From NCBI GenBank assembly GCA_010671975.1, contig JAAHIA010000117.1, positions 1 through 11,886 of the forward strand: a stretch of DNA of 11,886 nt, given 5' to 3'. The notes below the pieces were generated by a model, which worked only from the letters and a program-made list of their open reading frames with translations, ran no database searches and was not told where the DNA came from. This DNA is from Leptolyngbya sp. SIO4C1 (lineage in GTDB: Bacteria; Cyanobacteriota; Cyanobacteriia; Phormidesmidales; Phormidesmidaceae). The translations under genes were made by a program, and so were the position numbers. This document shows, in pieces, positions 5,943-11,886 of this stretch; the stretch's first letter is position 1, and each line of letters opens with the position of its first letter.

Positions 5943-7466
5943 CTACGGCAGCCAGACCGGATTTAGCCCCTGAAATGGCAGCTCTCGCGGCTGCACCGGA
6001 GATGGCGTCTTGGCAATTCGATCGGCCAGCGTTTGAAATAGCGGCAGCAGCCACAGCCGTCCTGTCGAGACTGGTCGGCCATCGCCAGTGCGAACTGTGC
6101 CCTCTTCACCGGCGACCGCCAGCGTTTCATCAAACAGCACCGCTAGCCCGTCTGGCGATAGGCTCATATTGACCATCGGCTGCGGCGGCATTGCAATGAG
6201 GCTATACTGCTCGCCTGTGCTAACATCCACCGCGATCAAATAGGGCTGCACCTGATAGGTTTCACCCGGCAAGAGCTGGCTAATCAAGCAGTAAACCAGC
6301 GCATTGGTTGGATCGAACTGAGCGTCTAAAATAGCCCCGGTTGCGCTCAGTAGCGGCTTCTCTTCACCCTGGTTAGAAACCCAAAATAGCGTCTGGGTAA
6401 AGCGTTTTTCTGGATCATTTTGATTGAAGCTGACCATGGCAGCGGCCGTGCCGTCGTCAGCCACGTCTAGCACCAGGCCATATTCTGGCAGAAAATCGAG
6501 CGTATTGCCGGTCTCGAGTTCAGCGATAGTATCATCTAGCGCAACAATTGCGGTCCCTTCGCCCTGCTGTAGCAGCAGCGATTGGCTATCTGGCGTAATC
6601 ATAAAGTCGCCACCAGGGTCGGTCTCTAACCGGCGCGGTTCGGTGTCGGCGGCAATTACCCAGGGACCAAAATCAGCCGGGTTTTTGCGGCTTAGCCGCT
6701 GTACGACAATGGTTTCACCGTCGGGTGAAAGATCGAACTTCAGGTTTTGATAGGCGGCGCTGTCGAGCACCTGCTCAATCTCGGCTGGCTGCGGCGGCGC
6801 TACCCGTCGCCAAAACTGCCAGCGCGGTGGCTCTGCGCTGGGGCTGCTCAGCCCGGTGGTAGCGCTATAGAGCTTTTGATTTTGCTCGCCTGCTTGATAG
6901 GACTTGGCGTCAGTTGCTGCAAACAGCACGCGATCGCCCAGCGGATAGGGCTGGAAATCAAGTACTACCCAGTCGGACGGTGTCAGAATCACTTCCTGCT
7001 GCTGAGTGAGGTTGTAGAGCACCAGCCGCCCCTGCGTTTCGCCAGTGATACCCACATAAACAAAGGCGCGATCGCGACTTTGAAAGCTGCTGCTGTAGGC
7101 TTCAAAGCGTGCAGCGTCGTAGAGGTCGTCGGCCTGATTGAGGCTGAGCTCAAAGGTTTCGCCGTAGGGAATCGGCAGATCGAGCGTGTAGGCCATGCGG
7201 CGGCCGGCCCAGCTAAACTTACCGGGCAGCGGCGGTGAAATGTCTAAGTTCTGCTCGATGCTCTTGGGCTGCATAGGTCGGCTGAAGGTCATCAAAAAGG
7301 CAATATCCTCAGCCCCTACGCGCTCATTCTGCCAAGAGAAGTCACGCACTCGCGCAGCGGCTCGACCGCCGAGGCCAATCAGCACCACCATCACCAGCGT
7401 GAACAGCATCATCAGGGTGAGTGCCAGCCGATCTAGAGGCTGCAGGCGTCTAGCTTTAGTACTCAT
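5943..7466 (-). CDS. Membrane-anchored protein with bacterial Ig-like domain and TolB/PD40-like beta-propeller
   Basis: This 507-residue protein begins with a short basic segment and one membrane helix (about 13-33). Residues about 45-110 look like a bacterial Ig-like (Big_5/SbsA-type) domain, recognised by FLMTFSRPMQPKSI (57-70) and the DISPPLPGKFSW block (75-86). The rest is repeating beta-strand blades with SPDG-type motifs at 247-250, 292-293 (TPD) and 437-440, as in TolB/PD40 propellers. It has no catalytic motif that I recognise. The propeller would lie on the outer side of the membrane and probably binds a protein or a polymer. Its start overlaps the stop of the TIGR03943 gene by 11 bases (ATGAGTACTAA carries the start of one and the stop of the other), so translation is probably coupled. 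This makes it the third gene of the permease operon. Its specific function is unknown. Confidence 0.65.
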   Translation of the reverse strand: MSTKARRLQPLDRLALTLMMLFTLVMVVLIGLGGRAAARVRDFSWQNERVGAEDIAFLMTFSRPMQPKSIEQNLDISPPLPGKFSWAGRRMAYTLDLPIPYGETFELSLNQADDLYDAARFEAYSSSFQSRDRAFVYVGITGETQGRLVLYNLTQQQEVILTPSDWVVLDFQPYPLGDRVLFAATDAKSYQAGEQNQKLYSATTGLSSPSAEPPRWQFWRRVAPPQPAEIEQVLDSAAYQNLKFDLSPDGETIVVQRLSRKNPADFGPWVIAADTEPRRLETDPGGDFMITPDSQSLLLQQGEGTAIVALDDTIAELETGNTLDFLPEYGLVLDVADDGTAAAMVSFNQNDPEKRFTQTLFWVSNQGEEKPLLSATGAILDAQFDPTNALVYCLISQLLPGETYQVQPYLIAVDVSTGEQYSLIAMPPQPMVNMSLSPDGLAVLFDETLAVAGEEGTVRTGDGRPVSTGRLWLLPLFQTLADRIAKTPSPVQPRELPFQGLNPVWLP

Positions 7467-8232
7467 AGGGGTTACGCGGTTCTGGAATGGTGGTTAGCTG
7501 CGTCGGGTCAATCACCAGCTGACGTCGTCCGCTGAGCGTCTCGGTGACCATCTCACCGCTGATTTCAAGCCAGCTATCGACCGGGTAGGCTGCTCGCGTC
7601 GTCACCTTGACCGGCAGCCCCACCGGGTAGGCATCGGCGGCGCAGCAGGTGAGTACAAACCTCGAAATCATCAGATAGGTAGCCGGCCAGTCTTCAGGAT
7701 GAATCACAAAGCCCTCAACTTTTACCGCATCGCCGGTATAGGCATCGGGTTCGGGATATACGTTGAGCGTGCGCACCCAGTCAATGATGGTGCGATCTTC
7801 CGGCTGGGTCTGCCGACCAAACTGCTGCGGCTGCGATCGCGTTAGCGTCAGCGTTTCTGACACGCCTCGCTGCAGCGCTGTATCACTGGCAAATGCCTGT
7901 GGCGTATAGACCAAGCCAAAGACCGCCACTGCCAGCAGCAGGCCGCTACTCCATTTAGCCGGCAACAGCGTAAAGTGCGCCGCCGTAGATTCAACCAGAG
8001 CCGGCTGCTTTAGCTTGACCATGAGCTGCAGCAGCTTAAAGGCAGCTAGCAGTAGCAGCACCAGACCCGCCGTATTCGAGAGCCACATGTAGTCTGGGTG
8101 CAGCAGCACGTACAGCTTGCCAGTGAGCCAGTACTTCAGCAGCATTGCCCCCCAAGCTGCCAGCGCCAAGATATCCAGCGCATCGCGACTGAGGACAGAG
8201 AAGCGTCTTTTTCGAGGAGCATTCGCAGACAT
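7456..8232 (-). CDS. TIGR03943/DUF1980 family membrane protein, partner of the adjacent permease
   Basis: With the ATG at 8232 the protein has 258 residues. It has three predicted membrane segments (about 17-38, 51-72 and 97-112). A soluble domain follows, containing the family signature RFVLTCCAADAYPVG at 191-205. The paired cysteines C196 and C197 could bind a metal or form a disulfide. The C-terminal part (about 165-245) resembles a small beta-barrel fold (VEGFVIHPEDW, then WLEISGEMV). The family includes Bacillus YcgQ, which is encoded next to the permease YcgR; the same pairing is seen here, with 50 bases between the genes. An in-frame TTG at 8244 would add four residues, but the ATG is favoured because GGA lies about 7 bases before it. 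What the pair transports is not known. Confidence 0.85.
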   Translation of the reverse strand: MSANAPRKRRFSVLSRDALDILALAAWGAMLLKYWLTGKLYVLLHPDYMWLSNTAGLVLLLLAAFKLLQLMVKLKQPALVESTAAHFTLLPAKWSSGLLLAVAVFGLVYTPQAFASDTALQRGVSETLTLTRSQPQQFGRQTQPEDRTIIDWVRTLNVYPEPDAYTGDAVKVEGFVIHPEDWPATYLMISRFVLTCCAADAYPVGLPVKVTTRAAYPVDSWLEISGEMVTETLSGRRQLVIDPTQLTTIPEPRNPYEY

Positions 8233-8282
8233 TAGCGATTCCAAGTCTATTTCAAGGCCGTTCCTGAGCCAGCTGGCGGCAG

Positions 8283-9290
8283 CTACCAGTAGAGATTAAC
8301 CAGCAGCGTCAAGATAAAGCAAAGCTGAGCCGCCAGCACAAACATATAAATGACCGCGCGCCCTCTAAAAACCGTCATCATCAGTCCCAAATTCTTGAGG
8401 TCAATCATCGGGCCAAAGACTAAAAAAGCAAGCAGCGAGCCGCTGGTAAAGGTAGAGGCGAACGAAAGCGCGAAAAAGGCGTCAACGGTCGAGCAAATGG
8501 AGACCACCGCTGCTAGCACCATCATGGCAATAATAGAGGAAATCACGCCCTGCCCTAGGCTGAGAATGAGCTCGCGCGGAATGGCAACCTGAATGATAGC
8601 GGCTAAAGCACTGCCTAAAATTAGCACTGCGCCTAGCTCTCGCAGCTCTTGAATCATATTTTCGAGCATCAGCCGCAGCTTGACTGGCCAGCTTTTCTCC
8701 TGCAGCGGATTGGCCACGAGCAGCTGTGAGGCAGCCGTGTCTAGCTGCATCGTCTGCCCGCCAGACTGCATTAAGAAGGTGCCCGAGCGCAGCAGCGACG
8801 ACTGTGGCGCCTCCTCTGTCGGTGACCACTGCAGCACGCTACGCGCCACCTTAGACTGCAGCAGCGGACGCAAGTCTTTTTGACGGCTGAATACCCAGCC
8901 GATCAGCGTTGCAATCACCAGCGTAAAGGCCACTCGCAAAAAGACCATCTCCGGCTGATCGCGAAAGGCCACCCAGGTTGCCCAAAAGACAACCGGATTA
9001 ATCGTGGGGGCCGCCAGCAAAAAGCCAATGGCGACCGAAGCCGGCGCGCCCTGCACAATTAGCCGCCGCGCCACCGGGACGTTGCCACATTCGCACACAG
9101 GGAAGAAAATGCCTAGCAGGCTGCCCGCTAGCGACCCCATCAGCGGCGATTTTGGCAAAATGCTGATCAGCTTTTGTTCGCTAACGAAAAACATTAGCAA
9201 GCTAGAAAAAGCGACTCCAATTAATAGAAAGGGAATTGCTTCGACCAGCAGGCTCAAAAAGAGCGTCAAGGCATTGTTGAGCTGGGCCAT
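8283..9290 (-). CDS. Permease of the DUF318/ArsP (YcgR-like) family
   Basis: This 335-residue integral membrane protein has hydrophobic segments near 8-36, 48-66, 82-108, 115-134, 217-236, 247-268, 273-296 and 308-333. The first half carries the signature VCECGNVPVARRL (65-77), with C66 and C68, then FLLAAPTINPVVFWAT (90-105). The second half carries SICSTVDAFFALSFAS (264-279), with C266. The two cysteine-containing blocks lie in the two halves of the molecule, as in other members. A hydrophilic linker of about 70 residues (135-205) separates the halves. The family includes ArsP, an exporter of organic arsenicals, but nearby arsenic genes are absent and the partner is TIGR03943. The substrate is therefore open. 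It heads the three-gene operon. No clear ribosome binding site precedes the ATG at 9290. Confidence 0.85.
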   Translation of the reverse strand: MAQLNNALTLFLSLLVEAIPFLLIGVAFSSLLMFFVSEQKLISILPKSPLMGSLAGSLLGIFFPVCECGNVPVARRLIVQGAPASVAIGFLLAAPTINPVVFWATWVAFRDQPEMVFLRVAFTLVIATLIGWVFSRQKDLRPLLQSKVARSVLQWSPTEEAPQSSLLRSGTFLMQSGGQTMQLDTAASQLLVANPLQEKSWPVKLRLMLENMIQELRELGAVLILGSALAAIIQVAIPRELILSLGQGVISSIIAMMVLAAVVSICSTVDAFFALSFASTFTSGSLLAFLVFGPMIDLKNLGLMMTVFRGRAVIYMFVLAAQLCFILTLLVNLYW

Positions 9291-9342
9291 AAGTAATGTG
9301 AGAAAAAATGGCGGCTTTCAACCAACGAACCATTGGCCTGTC

Positions 9343-9348
9343 ATTCTA
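9343..9348 (-). promoter_or_regulatory. Possible -10 element (TAGAAT) for the permease operon
   Basis: Read on the minus strand, TAGAAT lies 52 bases before the permease start, in the 72-base gap after surE. The -35 region is poor (TTTGGT-like, overlapping the surE stop). The gap also contains the short dyad CCAA/TTGG. I see no terminator after surE, so read-through from dapF-surE is also possible. Confidence 0.25.
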
Positions 9349-9362
9349 CTAGAAAATCTGCT

Positions 9363-10043
9363 CTACCAAAGCCGAATCTCACTGACGCTAATATTGCCGT
9401 CAAAGCAAACTTCGACATCAGCGCCGGCATCGCGTAGACGGCTGCCGTATGCGCCGGTGTAGTAAAACTGACTGTCTCTGATCTCATAGGCGGTTGGCAG
9501 CGGCTGTGTGCAGGGTGTGCAAAAGACGATCTTGGGGTCCGGCTGATGCCGCTGTCGGTGCGGCAAATTAACATTCCAAAAGCGGCCTGGCTGGTGTGGT
9601 TCGGACATGAGCTTGTCCAGCACGCGAGCGGTAGCCTGAGCTGCCCAGCCCCAGTCAATTGGCTGGCGCTGATGAATGTAGTGAGAAATGGCAATGCCCG
9701 GTACGCGCATCAGGGCGGCCTCTCGCACTGCTGCCACTGTGCCAGAGACGTAAATGTCTGAGCCTAGATTGCCGCCAGCGTTGATGCCTGAGAGCACCCA
9801 CTGCGCTTTAGGGTACAGGTGGCTGAGCGCAACTCGCGTGCAGTCGGCTGGCGTGCCGCCAATGGCGTATTCATGCTCAGCCCGCCGCTCGATCGTAATC
9901 GGGCCGCCTCTATTGATCTGATGGCTGCAGCCAGAGAGATGCCGATCGGGGGCGACAATGGCGCTGGGCGAGCTGTCAATGGCGGCCTGCAGCGCACGAA
10001 TGCCAGGGGCTTCGATACCGTCGTCGTTGGTGAGGATGATCAT
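9363..10043 (-). CDS. surE: 5'/3'-nucleotidase SurE
   Basis: This 226-residue protein opens with MIILTNDDGIEAPG, the SurE N-terminus, with the metal-binding aspartates D7 and D8. Further ligands expected from the family are S37 in APDRHLSG and N88 in SGINAGGN. GSDIYVSGTVAAVREA (94-109) completes the signature. SurE removes phosphate from nucleoside monophosphates and may also act on short polyphosphate; it works in the cytoplasm with a divalent metal. The length is slightly below the usual 240-265. The ATG at 10043 directly follows the TAG stop of dapF (TAGATG), so the two are almost certainly one transcript with coupled translation. A nucleotidase and a lysine/peptidoglycan enzyme share no known pathway step. 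Confidence 0.92.
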   Translation of the reverse strand: MIILTNDDGIEAPGIRALQAAIDSSPSAIVAPDRHLSGCSHQINRGGPITIERRAEHEYAIGGTPADCTRVALSHLYPKAQWVLSGINAGGNLGSDIYVSGTVAAVREAALMRVPGIAISHYIHQRQPIDWGWAAQATARVLDKLMSEPHQPGRFWNVNLPHRQRHQPDPKIVFCTPCTQPLPTAYEIRDSQFYYTGAYGSRLRDAGADVEVCFDGNISVSEIRLW

Positions 10044-10901
10044 CTAGCTAGCCGTGGCTCCTGAAAAGACGACCTCGGCTGGCCCAGTCATATAGACATG
10101 GTTGTCAGCAGCCGACCAGTCAATCTGCAGCGGCCCGCCCGGCAGCTCCACCGTAGCTGCGCGATCGCACTTGCCATTGAGCACTGCTGCCACCAGCGAC
10201 GCGCAGGCCCCCGTACCGCAGGCTAAGGTCGGTCCGGCCCCGCGCTCCCAAACGCGCATCTTCAGGTAGTCAGGCCGCACTACCTGAATAAATTCAGTGT
10301 TGATTCGCTGTGGAAAGACCGCATGATGCTCGAACTGTGGGCCAATCGCGGCTAGCGGCACGGCAGCGACATCTCCTACAAACGCGATGCAGTGCGGATT
10401 GCCCATGCTGACGCAGGTAACCTGCCAGGTCTGCTCATCTACGGTCAGCGGCTGATTGACCACCTTCGCGTCGGCTGCGGCTAGCGTCGTCGGAATTTCA
10501 CCAGCCAGCAGTCGCGGCTCGCCCATGTCAACTGTGACCTGCCCGTCGGTCTGCAGCTCAGGCACAATCTGACCGGCTAACGTATGAATCCGATAGCGAT
10601 GCGGCAGGGCAGGCGGCTTTCCTGCTAGCGTCTCCAGCGAGCCAATAAACTTGGCTAGGCAGCGAATGCCGTTGCCGCACATCTCGGGTTCTGAGCCATC
10701 TGAATTAAAAATGCGCATGCTGTAGTCAGCGTCAGCCTGAGTCGGCAGCACAAAAATCACGCCGTCTGCGCCAATGCCAAAGTTGCGATCACACAGCTGA
10801 ATTGCCTGCTCTGGCGATAGCACCGGCGCTGACTGATGCCGGTTGTCTATCAAAATAAAATCGTTTCCTAACCCGTGATACTTACTAAAGGCAATTGACA
10901 T
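10044..10901 (-). CDS. dapF: Diaminopimelate epimerase DapF
   Basis: With the ATG at 10901 the protein has 285 residues, the usual length. It starts MSIAFSKYHGLGNDFILIDN, the typical opening. The two catalytic cysteines are C75 in EMCGNGIRC and C228 in LACGTGACAS; GNPH (167-170) and WERGAG (218-223) are also present. It converts LL- to meso-diaminopimelate without a cofactor, the last step before lysine and the source of the peptidoglycan cross-linking residue. A GTG at 10955 would add 18 unrelated residues and lies upstream of a good -10 element, so the ATG is preferred. It is the first gene of the dapF-surE pair and diverges from hfq across 116 bases. Confidence 0.95.
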   Translation of the reverse strand: MSIAFSKYHGLGNDFILIDNRHQSAPVLSPEQAIQLCDRNFGIGADGVIFVLPTQADADYSMRIFNSDGSEPEMCGNGIRCLAKFIGSLETLAGKPPALPHRYRIHTLAGQIVPELQTDGQVTVDMGEPRLLAGEIPTTLAAADAKVVNQPLTVDEQTWQVTCVSMGNPHCIAFVGDVAAVPLAAIGPQFEHHAVFPQRINTEFIQVVRPDYLKMRVWERGAGPTLACGTGACASLVAAVLNGKCDRAATVELPGGPLQIDWSAADNHVYMTGPAEVVFSGATAS

Positions 10902-10928
10902 AGCACTGCTGCACAAAAGACCTTGACT

Positions 10929-10934
10929 ATTGTA
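10929..10934 (-). promoter_or_regulatory. Probable -10 element (TACAAT) for dapF-surE
   Basis: TACAAT, read on the minus strand, lies 27 bases before the dapF ATG. It would start transcription near 10922 and give a leader of about 20 bases. The -35 match is poor. The position supports the ATG at 10901 over the GTG at 10955. No equally good element is visible for hfq; TAATTT at 10982-10987 is the best match there. Confidence 0.4.
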
Positions 10935-11017
10935 GCCGGCTCCTTTTGTCGCCACCCCTTTTCCTGGCCTCAGTGAGCGGGTAATTTAGGACAGTCGTCT
11001 CAATTTAGAAAAAACGC

Positions 11018-11230
11018 ATGGCCACTGAGTTTGACACCGGCTTACCCAGCTTCCGCCAAGTGCAGATGCTGATTCGTGATCGGCAAACGATTGAAGTGAA
11101 GCTGACCACTGGCGACGTTTTGATTGGCAATATTATCTGGCAAGACCAGCATGTGATCTGCCTTGAGACTGAAGGGCAGTCGCTGATGCTGATGCGCGGG
11201 GCAGTGGCTTATTTAAAGATGGGGATGTGA
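11018..11230 (+). CDS. hfq: Hfq-family RNA-binding protein, cyanobacterial form
   Basis: This 70-residue protein contains one Sm-like domain. LPSFRQVQMLIRDRQTIEVK (9-28) is the N-terminal helix and the first strand. The Sm1 part, KLTTGDVLIGNIIWQDQHVI (28-47), has the conserved T-G-D-x-L-x-G-x-I-x-W-Q-D pattern of cyanobacterial Hfq. The Sm2 region reads RGAVAYLKM (60-68) in place of the enterobacterial Y-K-H-A. It should assemble as a hexameric ring. In Synechocystis the protein binds the pilus ATPase PilB1 and is needed for motility and DNA uptake, while RNA binding at the usual surface is reduced; that knowledge is from the family. There is no long C-terminal tail. The ATG at 11018 has no clear ribosome binding site. 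It diverges from dapF, an arrangement I recall in other cyanobacteria. Confidence 0.88.
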   Translation: MATEFDTGLPSFRQVQMLIRDRQTIEVKLTTGDVLIGNIIWQDQHVICLETEGQSLMLMRGAVAYLKMGM

Positions 11231-11275
11231 GGTTTGGGCGATGAGGGAGCTGCGGCGATGCTGGGTCTAACAGGG

Positions 11276-11281
11276 TAGAAT
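11276..11281 (+). promoter_or_regulatory. Possible -10 element (TAGAAT) for the M23 peptidase gene
   Basis: TAGAAT lies 31 bases before the ATG at 11313, in the 82-base gap after hfq. It is followed by CGCTGATAACGCTGATTA (11282-11299), a 9-base near-duplication. No good -35 is present. No terminator is visible after hfq, so co-transcription is also possible. Confidence 0.25.
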
Positions 11282-11312
11282 CGCTGATAACGCTGATTAC
11301 TCACACACATCT

Positions 11313-11886
11313 ATGATTAGGTTTCTTGACAGGCTGGCGCAGGCGCTGCGGGCGCTGCTGCCAGGGCAAAGACGGCGCTGGTTGTGGCTGGGCGGGCTGA
11401 GTGCAACTGCGCTTTTGCTGCTCAATCGACCGGCTCAGGCTTATCAGGTTCAGTTCACTCCTAGCAGTCCGCAGCTGGGCGATACGATTGCGGTGGTAAT
11501 TCGCTCTGATAGCGAGCGGCCGCCGACGGTATCGGTGCGGGGGCAGACCTATCCGGCTTTTCCTGTGACTGCGGGTCAGTTTCGGGCGCTGGTACCGACT
11601 AGCCCGCTGGATGCGCCCGGTCGGCTGACTGTTCAAGTTAGCGGCGATGAGGGGGAGCGCAATCTGGCTGTGGGGCTGCGCGATCGCAGCTTCCAAACGC
11701 AGTATATTACCCTATCGCCTGGGCGGGCTGGGTTAGAAGGCACCGACTACGAGTTCGCTCGGATGGATGCGCTCAAGGCGCTGCGCACCCCTGAGCAGTA
11801 TTGGAGCGGCCCGATGGCCCGGCCTAGCAACGGCCGCGTCAGCTCTGTCTATGGGCTCAGACGCTACTACAACGGCGTGTTTGCTG
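11313..11886 (+). CDS. Exported M23-family metallopeptidase, N-terminal part (cut by window end)
   Basis: The frame is open from the ATG at 11313 to the end of the window, giving 191 residues. The N-terminus has an amphipathic basic stretch, RRR at 20-22, a hydrophobic core WLWLGGLSATALLLL (23-37) and a likely signal peptidase site after A-Q-A at 43. Residues about 44-130 are rich in beta-strand and resemble an Ig-like domain. The segment LEGTDYEFARMDALKALRTP, then RVSSVYGLRRYYNGVF at the very end, matches the entry into the catalytic domain of cyanobacterial envelope M23 peptidases. The zinc ligands would lie just past the window. The protein probably cuts peptidoglycan peptides in the periplasm. 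The call rests on the N-terminal half alone. Confidence 0.75.
   Translation, partial: MIRFLDRLAQALRALLPGQRRRWLWLGGLSATALLLLNRPAQAYQVQFTPSSPQLGDTIAVVIRSDSERPPTVSVRGQTYPAFPVTAGQFRALVPTSPLDAPGRLTVQVSGDEGERNLAVGLRDRSFQTQYITLSPGRAGLEGTDYEFARMDALKALRTPEQYWSGPMARPSNGRVSSVYGLRRYYNGVFA

Noticed and set aside
6747..7238. 163-residue plus-strand open frame inside the propeller gene
   Set aside because: It is antisense to a gene with a clear Ig-like and propeller pattern; the translation is compositionally odd and has no recognisable motif.
9004..9462. 152-residue plus-strand open frame across the start of the permease gene
   Set aside because: It is antisense to the permease, whose family motifs are unmistakable, and its translation shows no domain or membrane pattern.
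10902..10955. GTG start that would extend DapF by 18 residues
   Set aside because: The DapF family begins at MSIAFSKYHG, and a TACAAT -10 element lies inside the extension.
1..11886. Idea that the window is circular, since both ends carry M23-like sequence
   Set aside because: Joining the end to the beginning puts the two coding parts in different frames.

Overview
The window looks like a piece of a cyanobacterial chromosome. Three things point that way. The octamer GCGATCGC (HIP1) occurs at least 13 times in 11.9 kb. Several proteins have a cyanobacterial form: the short Hfq, the CapA-like protein with its own N-terminal domain, the 74-residue helix-turn-helix protein that begins MGRAGKALKQ, and the envelope M23 protein. 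The gene content is otherwise housekeeping. Base composition is moderately GC-rich and even across the window, and I see no transposase, integrase, phage gene, tRNA, rRNA or CRISPR array.

Layout. Positions 1-93 hold the last 30 codons of a plus-strand gene that looks like an M23 peptidase end. It converges with a tiny minus-strand zinc-ribbon-like gene (DUF2256, 122-271). From 438 to 5064 three plus-strand genes follow each other: a TrmJ-type tRNA 2'-O-methyltransferase, a membrane-anchored class A beta-lactamase-fold serine hydrolase, and a large CapA-like protein with an altered metal site and a repeat-rich tail. A 417-base non-coding stretch (5065-5481) with two inverted repeats leads into a small HTH regulator (5482-5706).

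From 5943 to 9290 three minus-strand genes form a likely operon, transcribed in the order permease (DUF318/ArsP-like), TIGR03943/DUF1980 partner, then an Ig-like plus beta-propeller membrane protein. The last two overlap by 11 bases. Upstream of them, also on the minus strand, are dapF and surE, where the stop codon of dapF abuts the start codon of surE. hfq runs divergently from dapF, and the window ends inside a second envelope M23 peptidase gene.

Function. Much of the window serves the cell envelope: two M23-like proteins, the serine hydrolase, the CapA-like protein, and DapF, which makes meso-diaminopimelate for lysine and peptidoglycan. The rest is RNA biology (TrmJ, Hfq), a nucleotide phosphatase (SurE) and an uncharacterised transport module. 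The best candidate for an undescribed system is the permease/TIGR03943/propeller operon. The second is the CapA-like protein, whose expected metal-binding residues are replaced.
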